The notes under the pieces were generated by a model. The model made no database searches. It was not told the origin of the DNA and saw only the letters and a program-made list of their open reading frames with translations. Of a stretch of 64,000 nucleotides of DNA, positions 44,624 through 53,279 are shown in pieces (within the stretch, counting starts at the first letter, position 1; each line of letters opens with the position of its first letter). Both the position numbers and the translations under genes were made by a program. This DNA is from Aequorivita xiaoshiensis. Its GTDB lineage: Bacteria > Bacteroidota > Bacteroidia > Flavobacteriales > Flavobacteriaceae. The stretch is taken from assembly GCF_022008395.1 (NCBI RefSeq), contig NZ_JAIRBB010000011.1:40450-104449 (forward strand). Direction: 5' to 3'.

Positions 44624-44652
44624 ATAGCCTTTCAGAAATTCTGAAAGGCTAT
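44624..44652 (-). terminator. Hairpin after fabH
   Basis: ATAGCCTTTCAG (44624-44635) and CTGAAAGGCTAT (44641-44652) pair perfectly over 12 bp with an AAATT loop, about 75 bp after the fabH stop. The T-run on the minus strand is weak (TTCAATTTCC). Confidence 0.6.
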
Positions 44653-44724
44653 CTTATTTTGTGAGTAAACAACATTTTAAAACAGGTTGTTTCGCAATCG
44701 CATCTTTATTTTAAAAAAATAAAT

Positions 44725-45732
44725 TTACCATCTTATAATTGCACTTCCCCAGGTAAATCCACTTCCGAAAGCTGCTAACACTACAATATCTCCTTCTTTG
44801 ATTTTACCTTGTTCCCAAGCTTCAGTAAGCGCAATTGGAATTGAGGCAGCTGTTGTATTTCCGTATTTCTGAATATTGTTAAAAACCTGATCGTCTGTTA
44901 ATTTCAACTTGTGTTGAATAAATTGCGATATACGTAAATTAGCCTGGTGAGGTATTAACATATCAATATCTTTCACTTTAAGGTTATTTGCATCCAAACC
45001 TTCATGAATTACCTCGGCAAATCGAACTATAGCGTGTTTAAATACAAATTGTCCATTCATTACAGGATAGTACGGAATATTTTCTTGAGGATTTTCAGCT
45101 ATAATTTCTGGAACCCAATGAGCGGTGCTAGGCCCTTGTAATGCAAGTTCATTTTTGTGTGCCCCTTCACTATGCAGATGCGTAGATAAAATTCCATTGG
45201 CACCCTCTTCATTTCTAGATAGTACAGCAGCTCCTGCACCATCCCCAAAAATCACTGAAACGTTTCTTCCACGCGTTGTAAAATCTAATCCCCCACTGTG
45301 ATTTTCACTACCAATTACTAAAACGTTTTTGTACATACCCGTCTTAATGAACTGATCGGCCACAGAAAGTCCATAGATAAAACCACTACATTGATTTCGT
45401 ACATCTAATGCTGGAATCGTTCTCATTCCCATCATTTCTTGTACTTCTACTCCACCGCCAGGGAAATACATATCTGGACTAAGCGTAGCAAAAACAATCA
45501 TATCTATATCTTTAGGAAGCAGTTTAGCGCGGTCTAGGGCTACAGTAGCAGCCTTAACTCCCATAACAGAAGTAGAGTTTCCATCGCCCTTTTTAATATG
45601 TCTGCGTTCTTTAATACCTGTGCGCTCTTGAATCCAAGCATCATTGGTGTCCATTAATTTCGACAAATCGTCGTTGGTCACAACATTTTCGGGAACATAA
45701 TATCCAAGACCAGTAATTTTTGAAGTATACAT
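44725..45732 (-). CDS. fabH: 3-oxoacyl-ACP synthase III FabH-type
   Basis: The 335-residue condensing enzyme starts fatty acid chains from acyl-CoA and malonyl-ACP. The catalytic triad is C115 (VRNQCSGF), H262 (IPHQANLR) and N292 (KYGNTTAAS). Other motifs are VTNDDLSKLMDTNDAWIQER and GAGAAVLSRNEEG. The length and order fit KASIII. The exact chain start (acetyl or branched) cannot be inferred. It is divergent from the S9 peptidase gene, with a -7-like element at 45755. Whether it is the only FabH of the genome is unknown. Confidence 0.93.
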   Translation of the reverse strand: MYTSKITGLGYYVPENVVTNDDLSKLMDTNDAWIQERTGIKERRHIKKGDGNSTSVMGVKAATVALDRAKLLPKDIDMIVFATLSPDMYFPGGGVEVQEMMGMRTIPALDVRNQCSGFIYGLSVADQFIKTGMYKNVLVIGSENHSGGLDFTTRGRNVSVIFGDGAGAAVLSRNEEGANGILSTHLHSEGAHKNELALQGPSTAHWVPEIIAENPQENIPYYPVMNGQFVFKHAIVRFAEVIHEGLDANNLKVKDIDMLIPHQANLRISQFIQHKLKLTDDQVFNNIQKYGNTTAASIPIALTEAWEQGKIKEGDIVVLAAFGSGFTWGSAIIRW

Positions 45733-45754
45733 TTTTTGCGTTTTAAATAATCGT

Positions 45755-45762
45755 GAAAGATA
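45755..45762 (-). promoter_or_regulatory. -7-like element of fabH
   Basis: The minus strand reads TATCTTTC, one mismatch from TAnnTTTG, about 23 bp before the ATG at 45732. Confidence 0.35.
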
Positions 45763-45804
45763 CGCATATACTTTTTTTATGGAAGTAATATAAACGTAAT
45801 AAAG

Positions 45805-45816
45805 TATGCATGCATA
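45805..45816. promoter_or_regulatory. 12-bp palindrome in the fabH/S9 divergent region
   Basis: TATGCATGCATA is a perfect palindrome, 43 bp from the fabH -7 element and about 94 bp from the S9 one. It could be an operator, though AT-rich palindromes also arise by chance. Confidence 0.3.
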
Positions 45817-45909
45817 ATAGATTATTAAGATGAAACAAATTAACCTTCACATTTTAAAACATTCTCTGTACTCCTGGTTTTATAAAACACCTAGAATAAT
45901 TATTTTGAA

Positions 45910-45917
45910 TATCTTTA
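45910..45917 (+). promoter_or_regulatory. -7-like element of the S9 peptidase gene
   Basis: TATCTTTA, one mismatch from TAnnTTTG, 20 bp before the ATG at 45937. Confidence 0.4.
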
Positions 45918-45936
45918 GGCATTTAAAAATTTTAAT

Positions 45937-48366
45937 ATGAAAAACATTATTGCATTTGTTGCATTTTTATTTGTAACAACATCATTTTTTGGACAAGAGA
46001 AACTAAAATATCAAAAACCCCCAAAAGAAATTTTAGAACTTGTTGATGCTCCTTTAGCACCTTCAGTTTGGATTGATAGTAAAGGGGAAAACGTTTTGCT
46101 ATTTTACCGAGACGCATATAAATCTATTGCCGAACTTTCTGAAACCGAACTTCGTTTGGGAGGTCTACGTATAAACCCTAAAACTAATATCGGAAGTAGA
46201 ACAAGGTATTTCAACAACATAAAAGTAAAGGAAGCTACAACAAAGGATGCAAAGCAAATCATTGGATTACCTGAGAATGCAAGAATTTCTAATTTATCTA
46301 TCTCACCAAACGAAAAGATGATTGCTTTCTTAAACACCTCGGGCAATGGAGTTCAGTTATGGATTGCAGATATTGAAAAAGGAAGTGCAAAGAAACTAAG
46401 TACACTTAGATTAAATGCAAATATGGGGAATCCTATCAATTGGTTTAAAGATAGTAATGCACTGTTAGTAAATGCTATTCCTAACAACAGAAAAGAATTA
46501 ATAAATATTTCAGAAGCTGTACCCGAAGGGCCAACAATTTCAGCAAGTGACGGAGAAAAAGCTCAAAACAGAACCTATCAAGATTTATTGAGTAGCCCTA
46601 ATGACGAATATAATTTTGAACAATTGGCACTTTCAACGATAAAAAAGGTTACACTTAACGGAGAAGTTTCAGATTTCCTCCCTACCGCAATGTATGACGA
46701 CATCGATTTCTCGCCAGATGGTAATTATGTTATGGTAAATATTATAAAAAAACCTTTTTCGTATATAGTTCCTTACTACAGATTTCCATTTGAAACAAAT
46801 ATTTATGACAAGAACGGGACACTGATTCAAAAAGTAAACGACGTACCGCTAAACGAAGTACAGCCAAAAGGATTTATGGCTACTAGAGAAGGCAAAAGAA
46901 GTATGAGATGGCGCGCAGACAAACCGGCTACTTTATATTGGGCTGAAGCGCAAGATAAAGGTGACCCAGAAGTAAAAGTAGATTACCGAGATGCCGTTTA
47001 TGAATTAGCTGCTCCCTTTAAAGGTAAAGGGAGGTTGCTCCTTAAAACTATCAATCGTTTTTCTGGAATTACTTGGGGGAATGATAACCTAGCAATTGCA
47101 AGAGATTACTGGTGGAACGACCGTAATACAAAGAGTTATATTTTCAATCCTTCAAATGCTTCACAAACACCAAAAGTAATTTTCGATAGAAGTTATCAAG
47201 ACAGATATAGCGATCCAGGAAATTTTGTAACTACTAGAAACAATTATGACGAAAGAGTTCTAGAAATCAACAATGGTACAGCTTATCTAATGGGTGACGG
47301 TTTTTCAGAGAAAGGACAATTTCCTTTTATTGATGAATACAATTTAAAAACTCAAAAAACTAAGCGTGTTTACGAATCTACTTATACCGATAAGTTAGAA
47401 AATTTAAACTCTGCTATTGACATGAAGAAAGGGAAGATTTTAGTACGAATAGAATCACAGAATGAATACCCTAATTATTACTTCAGAAACATCAAAAAGA
47501 AGAATGATTTAACTGCAGTTACTTCATTTGAAAATCCGTTTAAAAGCATTCAAGATGTTCACAAAGAAGTTATCAGTTACAAACGCGATGATGGTTTAGA
47601 GCTTGAAGGCACCTTGTATTTACCTATCGGATATGATGTGAATAGCAAAGAAAAAATGCCGATGATTCTTTGGGCATATCCGCGTGAATACAAAGACAAA
47701 AGCAGCGCTGCACAAAGCACAACAAACCCTAACGAGTTTATATACCCATATTACGGATCTCCAATTTACTGGGTTACCCAAGGATATGTAGTTTTAGATG
47801 ATGCTGCATTTCCAATTGTAGGTGAAGGTGATGAAGAGCCTAACGATTCTTTTGTTACTCAGTTAGTTGGAAATGCAAAAGCCGCAATAGATGCAGTTGA
47901 TGAAATGGGATACATAGACAGAAACAGAGTTGGTGTTGGAGGACACTCTTATGGTGCATTTATGACAGCAAACTTATTAAGTCATTCAAATTTATTTGCT
48001 GCAGGTATTGCTAGAAGTGGTGCCTATAATAGGACGTTAACTCCTTTCGGATTTCAAAGTGAAGAAAGAAGCTATTGGGATTCTCCTGAAACCTATAATA
48101 CTATGTCTCCTTTTATGAATGCCGACAAAATGAAATCTCCATTGTTATTAATCCACGGAGAGGCAGATAATAACTCAGGAACCTACCCACTACAAAGTGA
48201 GCGATATTTCAATGCATTAAAAGGTTTAGGAGCAACTGCTCGCCTTGTTATGCTTCCAAAGGAAAGTCACGGTTACAGCGCCAAAGAAAGTGTTCTTCAC
48301 GTTTTATGGGAACAACATGAGTGGCTTGAAAAATATGTAAAAAACAAAAAGAATATCGGTGAATAA
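45937..48366 (+). CDS. S9 family prolyl oligopeptidase-like peptidase
   Basis: The 809-residue secreted serine peptidase starts with a signal peptide (MKNIIAFVAFLFVTTSFFGQ). A beta-propeller (about 60-480) gates the active site, and the C-terminal alpha/beta-hydrolase domain has S671 (GGHSYGAFM), D744 (HGEADNN) and H778 (PKESHGYS), the S9 triad in the right order. The residues GSPIYWVTQGYVVL also fit. It probably cleaves oligopeptides in the periplasm. It belongs to the same family as the truncated gene at the left edge. A single-gene unit with a strong terminator. Confidence 0.94.
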   Translation: MKNIIAFVAFLFVTTSFFGQEKLKYQKPPKEILELVDAPLAPSVWIDSKGENVLLFYRDAYKSIAELSETELRLGGLRINPKTNIGSRTRYFNNIKVKEATTKDAKQIIGLPENARISNLSISPNEKMIAFLNTSGNGVQLWIADIEKGSAKKLSTLRLNANMGNPINWFKDSNALLVNAIPNNRKELINISEAVPEGPTISASDGEKAQNRTYQDLLSSPNDEYNFEQLALSTIKKVTLNGEVSDFLPTAMYDDIDFSPDGNYVMVNIIKKPFSYIVPYYRFPFETNIYDKNGTLIQKVNDVPLNEVQPKGFMATREGKRSMRWRADKPATLYWAEAQDKGDPEVKVDYRDAVYELAAPFKGKGRLLLKTINRFSGITWGNDNLAIARDYWWNDRNTKSYIFNPSNASQTPKVIFDRSYQDRYSDPGNFVTTRNNYDERVLEINNGTAYLMGDGFSEKGQFPFIDEYNLKTQKTKRVYESTYTDKLENLNSAIDMKKGKILVRIESQNEYPNYYFRNIKKKNDLTAVTSFENPFKSIQDVHKEVISYKRDDGLELEGTLYLPIGYDVNSKEKMPMILWAYPREYKDKSSAAQSTTNPNEFIYPYYGSPIYWVTQGYVVLDDAAFPIVGEGDEEPNDSFVTQLVGNAKAAIDAVDEMGYIDRNRVGVGGHSYGAFMTANLLSHSNLFAAGIARSGAYNRTLTPFGFQSEERSYWDSPETYNTMSPFMNADKMKSPLLLIHGEADNNSGTYPLQSERYFNALKGLGATARLVMLPKESHGYSAKESVLHVLWEQHEWLEKYVKNKKNIGE

Positions 48367-48394
48367 GCACTTCAGAAAATAATTTAATGTAACA

Positions 48395-48425
48395 AAAAAG
48401 GCGCATTAACAATGCGCCCTTTTTA
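48395..48425 (+). terminator. Intrinsic terminator after the S9 peptidase gene
   Basis: GGCGCATT (48400-48407) and AATGCGCC (48411-48418) pair with a three-base loop and are followed by CTTTTT. Confidence 0.85.
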
Positions 48426-48556
48426 AACAACCTAACCAATTAAATAATTGATATTTTACTTTTTCATAGCAATTTTATATCTAATTATTTAATGGTAAAT
48501 ATACCATTCTTTGTTTAGTGAAATTGTTAAAGGATTAAACAAAGTTTTGTTAAAGT

Positions 48557-49864
48557 TTAAATGTATTTTCTATAATTGTTAATTTGAACCTTTGCCCCTA
48601 AGTCGTTCATCAAGTTATAAAGTCCAAAAAAAGTTCTATTTATATATAAGAAATGTTGAGAACCCCTATTTCCATTCATTTTGCTCAATTCGGTATCTTT
48701 AGAGTATTTATTACTTAATTCGGCGATTTTCATAAAAAACACTTCATCTGAAAAGTCGAAAGTTTCACTGTGGAATGGTTTTGTAAACAAGCTTAGCATC
48801 TCGTGAAATAGCTCTGAAAAGAACTTAATTTCCTCAGGAGAATCTTCTTTCTTCAAAATTTCTAAAGCATACATTTTTTCTGAAAAAATTCTAGGATTGT
48901 TGATATTCTCAGGTTGAGCCAACTCAAAGTAAGGGGTATAAAATTCCTCTGGCACGGTTTTAACACAACCAAAATCTATGGCTATTAGGTTTGCATCAGT
49001 ATCTACCATAAAATTCCCAGGATGGGGATCGGCGTGAACTCGCTTTAATTGATGCATTTGAAACATATAAAAATCCCACAATGTCTGCCCCACTTTGTTG
49101 GAGTATTCAGGGTTTGAATTGGTTTTTACAAACTCAGACAAATGCTGCCCTTCCATCCAATCCATAGTTATAATTCGCTCGTTAGAAAGCTCTTCGTAAT
49201 ATTTTGGAAACCTAAGATTTGGAATTTTGCTACACGCCTGTGTAATCTCTTTACTTTGAACAACTTCGAAAATATAATTGGTTTCTTCCAACAGTTTCTC
49301 CTCTACCTCCTGAAAGTATTTGTCACTGTCTTTTCCTTTAATATTAAACATTTTCATGGCTACTGGCTTAACCATAGCCAAATCACTGCTTATGCTTTCG
49401 GCAATTCCAGGATACTGAATCTTTACAGCTAAATTCTTTCCATCTTTAGTTGCTTTATGGACTTGCCCTATACTCGCAGCCGCCACAGATTCGGCATTAA
49501 AAGAATCGTAAATATTTTCTGGAGTATTGCCAAAATACTTTTTAAAGGTCTTACGCACTAAAGGTGCAGAAAGTGGCGGTACTTGAAACTGAGCTAAAGA
49601 AAATTTTTCAACATATGCCTTTGGCATGATGTTTTTTTCCATACTCAGCATTTGGGCAACTTTTAAAGCGCTTCCCTTTAAGTTTTTAAGACTGTCATAA
49701 ATATCTTCAGCATTGCTTTCGTTTAACTCATCTTTTGAATGTTGTGGGTTTACGAGTTTTTTACTGTAATATTTTAAATAATTTCCGCCGACTTTTGCAC
49801 CTGTAGTCATTAACTTGGAAGCACGTTGAATTTTGTTTGTTGGAATTTTATCGATAGTCTTCAT
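48557..49864 (-). CDS. ABC1/AarF (UbiB-like) atypical kinase
   Basis: The 435-residue protein starts at MKTIDKIPTNKIQRASKLM. Its ATG overlaps the stop of the TetR gene by one base (TAATG), which argues for this start and for coupled translation. ABC1 features are the KxGQ-type segment KVAQMLSMEKNIMPKAYVEK, the ATP-binding SVAAASIGQVHKATKDGK with LAVKIQYPG, the catalytic RVHADPHPGNFMVD and IAIDFGCV. Such atypical kinases affect isoprenoid lipid (ubiquinone or menaquinone) metabolism; the substrate here is not clear. It has no membrane helix at the C-terminus. Confidence 0.9.
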   Translation of the reverse strand: MKTIDKIPTNKIQRASKLMTTGAKVGGNYLKYYSKKLVNPQHSKDELNESNAEDIYDSLKNLKGSALKVAQMLSMEKNIMPKAYVEKFSLAQFQVPPLSAPLVRKTFKKYFGNTPENIYDSFNAESVAAASIGQVHKATKDGKNLAVKIQYPGIAESISSDLAMVKPVAMKMFNIKGKDSDKYFQEVEEKLLEETNYIFEVVQSKEITQACSKIPNLRFPKYYEELSNERIITMDWMEGQHLSEFVKTNSNPEYSNKVGQTLWDFYMFQMHQLKRVHADPHPGNFMVDTDANLIAIDFGCVKTVPEEFYTPYFELAQPENINNPRIFSEKMYALEILKKEDSPEEIKFFSELFHEMLSLFTKPFHSETFDFSDEVFFMKIAELSNKYSKDTELSKMNGNRGSQHFLYINRTFFGLYNLMNDLGAKVQINNYRKYI

Positions 49865-50553
49865 TATACCATTTTTTCTTTCCACAAAAATTTCCCAAAG
49901 TCTAAAACACTTTCCAACGGCTGTGTATCGAATACATCAAAAATGGCTCTTACCGACTTTTCAATTGCAACATCTGTATTTTCAAACCCAGCAGAATTGT
50001 CTTCCATCCAATATTTCATCAGAAACAGGGTTTGTAACCAAGCGCCTTCAGAAAAAATTGTGACAGATTGTTTTAAAACTTTTAGCTTTTTGTCTTCATT
50101 ATTTTCTCGAATTAATTCGGCCGCAAAGTGTTTTACATCTTTGCGAAGTCCCTTTAACTGACTCAAATTTTTCAACATACTTCGATGCTCCTTCAATGTA
50201 AAAAGCACATAACTTCTATTAAGTGTAAGCAACTCAAAAAAGGTAAAAAAGAAAGTTAGCATTTTATCTTGGTTGGAATAACTCTGAAATGCTTTGTCAT
50301 TATTGGCTAATGAAATTGTTTGTTCATAGAAAGAACTCCAAATTTCCTTTTGTAAACCTTCAAAAGAACCAAAGTGCTCGTAAAATTGAGTTTCCTTTAA
50401 ATTGTTTTCCTTACAAAATTTAAAAATGCTTTTCGGAGCTTTTTCATCTGTAAGAACTGATTCCATATACAAGGAAATAATTTTCTCCTTACTCATTTTA
50501 GTTTTCGAATTTGATTTTTTTAAAGCAGGAGAATTCGTTTTTGCAGTCGCCAT
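49864..50553 (-). CDS. TetR/AcrR-family transcriptional regulator
   Basis: The 229-residue protein has a lysine-rich N-terminal extension (about 20 residues), an N-terminal helix-turn-helix (about 22-70; SKEKIISLYMESVL and IFKFCKENNLKETQFYEHFG, where LKETQFYEHFG is the recognition helix) and a C-terminal ligand/dimer domain of the TetR_C_23 type. It is the first gene of an operon with the ABC1 kinase (ATG/TAA overlap). Palindromes at 50618-50653, close to its -7 element at 50604, are likely operators, so autorepression is plausible; the ligand is unknown. No catalytic motif is present. Confidence 0.88.
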   Translation of the reverse strand: MATAKTNSPALKKSNSKTKMSKEKIISLYMESVLTDEKAPKSIFKFCKENNLKETQFYEHFGSFEGLQKEIWSSFYEQTISLANNDKAFQSYSNQDKMLTFFFTFFELLTLNRSYVLFTLKEHRSMLKNLSQLKGLRKDVKHFAAELIRENNEDKKLKVLKQSVTIFSEGAWLQTLFLMKYWMEDNSAGFENTDVAIEKSVRAIFDVFDTQPLESVLDFGKFLWKEKMV

Positions 50554-50603
50554 AGTACGTCTCGTATTTAATATTAAAAAAGGTGTAAATCAACCTTAGT
50601 AAG

Positions 50604-50611
50604 CAAAGATA
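50604..50611 (-). promoter_or_regulatory. -7 promoter element of the tetR-aarF operon
   Basis: The minus strand reads TATCTTTG, a perfect match, about 51 bp before the ATG. A palindromic block at 50618-50653 lies directly upstream, over the expected -33 region. Confidence 0.55.
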
Positions 50612-50617
50612 GTTACT

Positions 50618-50653
50618 GTTTAACATTTTAGACTAACTGTTAAACAAAATGTT
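50618..50653. promoter_or_regulatory. Nested inverted repeats upstream of tetR: candidate operator
   Basis: GTTTAACA (50618-50625) with TGTTAAAC (50638-50645), and AACATTTT (50622-50629) with AAAATGTT (50646-50653), are two perfect overlapping 8-bp inverted repeats. They sit at the -33 position of the minus-strand promoter, where a TetR dimer would block transcription. Confidence 0.5.
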
Positions 50654-50771
50654 GTGTTAAAGTTTATTTCTTCAATAGAATGACAAGGTGTCAGCATTGT
50701 AACCCTTGGTATTTTTTTTGACTATGAAGTGATACTGAATACAATTACAAATTATATAAAATATAAAAAAG

Positions 50772-52664
50772 ATGAGCAAAGGAACTATTAATGTATCAGT
50801 GGATAATATTTTTCCGCTAATTAAGAAGTTTTTATACAGCGACCACGAGATATTTCTTCGTGAATTAATTTCGAACGCGACAGATGCAACTTTAAAACTC
50901 AAACACCTTGCTAATATAGGAGAGGCTGAAGGAGTTGAATACGGTAATCCAATAATTGAAGTAAAGCTTGATAAAGAAAAGAAACAGCTACGCATTATAG
51001 ACCAAGGTATTGGAATGACTGCGGAAGAAGTTGAGAAATATATCAACCAAATTGCATTTTCTGGAGCTGAGGAATTTATAGAGAAGTACAAAGACAAGGA
51101 TGGGAAGGATGCTGGAATAATTGGTCATTTCGGACTTGGCTTTTACTCAGCTTTTATGGTTGCCGAAAAAGTTGAGATAATTACCAAAAGCTTTAAAGAT
51201 GAACCTGCTGTACATTGGTCTTGCGATGGTTCGCCTGAATTTACATTAGAAAAAGCCGATAAAAAGGATAGAGGGACAGAGATTATTCTTCATATTGCTG
51301 AAGACTCTACAGAGTTTTTAGAGGAGTCACGAATCAGTGAACTTTTAGTGAAGTATAATAAGTTTATGCCTATTCCAATTAAATTTGGAACTCGTACTGA
51401 AACTCTTCCGAAGCCAGATGACGCAAAAGAAGACGATCCAGCTCCAACTCAGGAAGTTGACAATATAATCAATAACCCTAATCCAGCGTGGACAAAAACA
51501 CCTACTGAACTTGAAGATAAGGATTATAATGAGTTTTACCGAGAAATGTACCCAATGCAATTCGAGGAACCTCTTTTCCATATCCACCTAAATGTAGACT
51601 ATCCGTTCAACCTTACAGGAATTCTTTACTTCCCTAAGATGACGAACGATATGAGCATTCAGAAGGATAAAATTCAACTTTACCAAAATCAAGTTTTCGT
51701 AACTGATAATGTGGAGGGAATTGTTCCTGAATTCCTAACAATGTTACGCGGAGTGATTGATAGTCCAGATATTCCACTTAACGTATCTAGAAGCTACTTA
51801 CAAGCAGATGGAGCAGTTAAAAAGATATCTAGCTACATTACAAGAAAAGTTGCAGACAAGCTTAAGAGCTTATTTAACAACGACCGCGAAGGTTTTGAAA
51901 AGAAATGGAACGATATCAAAATCGTTATTGAATACGGGATGCTTACTGAAGATAAATTCTTCGACAAAGCAAAAGATTTTGCGCTTTACCCAACTGTAGA
52001 TAACGCTTTTTACACTTTCTCTGAGTTAAAAGACAAAATAAAAGACGCCCAGACTGATAAGGATGACAAGCTTGTAATTCTTTATGCTTCAAACAAAGAA
52101 GAACAACACAGTTATATTCAGGCTGCAAAAGACAAAGGATACGAAGTTTTATTATTAGACTCTCCTATTGTTGCTCACCTACTTCAAAAAATTGAAGGCA
52201 GTGAAGATAAAGTTTCTTTTGTTCGCGTAGATAGTGATCACGTCGAAAACTTAATTAAGAAAGACGACGAGCAGATTTCTAAACTTTCTGATGAAGAAAA
52301 AGAAACGCTAAAAACGTTCTTAGACGGGGTTATACCAAAGGAAAAATTTACTGTTCAATTAGAAGCAATGGATAGCAATGCCAATCCTTTTATTATTACC
52401 GAGCCAGAGTTTATGCGTAGAATGAAAGATATGCAGAAAACCGGAGGCGGTGGTATGTTTGGAATGGGTGGATTCCCAGAAATGTACAATTTAATTGTAA
52501 ACACAAACCACGAATTGGTAAGTGAAATACTAAATACTAAGACCGATAAGAAAAAGGAGCGTTTAGTTAATCAAGCTTTGGACTTAGCAAGATTGAGTAA
52601 AAACTTATTAAAAGGTGAAGAGCTAACTGCTTTTATAAAGCGTAGCTACGAAATGATTAAATAG
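50772..52664 (+). CDS. htpG: Molecular chaperone HtpG (Hsp90)
   Basis: HtpG is the bacterial Hsp90 chaperone and needs ATP-dependent dimerisation. The 630-residue protein has an N-terminal GHKL ATPase domain with LRELISNATDATLK, IDQGIGMTAEEV and GHFGLGFYSAFMVA, the middle domain with YYFPKM-like and NVSRSYLQAD segments, and a C-terminal dimerisation domain (about 520-630) without the MEEVD end. A long A-rich leader precedes the ATG, with no Shine-Dalgarno. It is divergent from tetR-aarF and the operator candidate lies in the shared gap. Confidence 0.96.
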   Translation: MSKGTINVSVDNIFPLIKKFLYSDHEIFLRELISNATDATLKLKHLANIGEAEGVEYGNPIIEVKLDKEKKQLRIIDQGIGMTAEEVEKYINQIAFSGAEEFIEKYKDKDGKDAGIIGHFGLGFYSAFMVAEKVEIITKSFKDEPAVHWSCDGSPEFTLEKADKKDRGTEIILHIAEDSTEFLEESRISELLVKYNKFMPIPIKFGTRTETLPKPDDAKEDDPAPTQEVDNIINNPNPAWTKTPTELEDKDYNEFYREMYPMQFEEPLFHIHLNVDYPFNLTGILYFPKMTNDMSIQKDKIQLYQNQVFVTDNVEGIVPEFLTMLRGVIDSPDIPLNVSRSYLQADGAVKKISSYITRKVADKLKSLFNNDREGFEKKWNDIKIVIEYGMLTEDKFFDKAKDFALYPTVDNAFYTFSELKDKIKDAQTDKDDKLVILYASNKEEQHSYIQAAKDKGYEVLLLDSPIVAHLLQKIEGSEDKVSFVRVDSDHVENLIKKDDEQISKLSDEEKETLKTFLDGVIPKEKFTVQLEAMDSNANPFIITEPEFMRRMKDMQKTGGGGMFGMGGFPEMYNLIVNTNHELVSEILNTKTDKKKERLVNQALDLARLSKNLLKGEELTAFIKRSYEMIK

Positions 52665-52696
52665 TCTCTAAGCAATACAATTAGATTAAATATTTT

Positions 52697-52740
52697 AAAA
52701 GCCTTTCTAAACATAAATTAGAAAGGCTTTTGTCTTTTTA
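52697..52740 (+). terminator. Intrinsic terminator of htpG
   Basis: AAAAGCCTTTCTAA (52697-52710) pairs perfectly with TTAGAAAGGCTTTT (52718-52731), seven-base loop, followed by TGTCTTTTT. Confidence 0.85.
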
Positions 52741-52803
52741 AACAATTCGTTATTGTTGTACATCTAAAAAAGGCCTACATTTAAAAACTTAAAAAAATAA
52801 CTT

Positions 52804-53154
52804 ATGTTACCTTGGCATCAATATTTAATGGGAATACTACTAGTACTCGCTGGAATGAACCACTTTAGAAAACCAAAGTTGTATGAGCGCATTATGCCAC
52901 CATATATTCCTGCACATAGCACTATGGTTATGCTTAGTGGAGTAGCCGAAATGGTTTTAGGTTTTATGCTAATGAATAAAAACAGTCAAGAAATGGCGGC
53001 CTGGGGTATAATAGCATTATTAATTGCATTCATACCAGTACATGTTTATATGTTGCAGGATAAAAAAGCTTCTATGAAGCTACCAAAATGGGTGTTAATC
53101 GTAAGATTTCCATTGCAATTAGCATTGATTTATTGGGCGTATTTATATACTTAA
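52804..53154 (+). CDS. DoxX-like small membrane protein
   Basis: The 116-residue protein has four predicted membrane helices: HQYLMGILLVLAGMNHF, STMVMLSGVAEMVLGFML, WGIIALLIAFIPVHVYML and LIVRFPLQLALIYWAYLY. The motif GMNHFRKPKLYERIMPPYIP, starting with the fixed Asn-His, and VAEMVLGFML fit the DoxX/DUF417-like family. DoxX-related proteins are linked to thiol stress or to respiratory chains, but the function here is unknown. It is preceded by a strong terminator (htpG) and has no clear partner downstream. Confidence 0.82.
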   Translation: MLPWHQYLMGILLVLAGMNHFRKPKLYERIMPPYIPAHSTMVMLSGVAEMVLGFMLMNKNSQEMAAWGIIALLIAFIPVHVYMLQDKKASMKLPKWVLIVRFPLQLALIYWAYLYT

Positions 53155-53279
53155 TAAATACAAACCTTAGCTCATTATGCCTTAGGTAACAGAGAGCTAA
53201 CCCGTTTCGCTTTAGAAAGCCAAAATGCAGAGAAGCAACGACATTCCCCATTCACTTCTCGCCATTAAAACACTATCGA

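Noticed and set aside
50701..50771. Heat-shock operator such as CIRCE upstream of htpG or hsp20
   Set aside because: No TTAGCACTC-type inverted repeat is present upstream of either chaperone gene. Any heat control must use another site.
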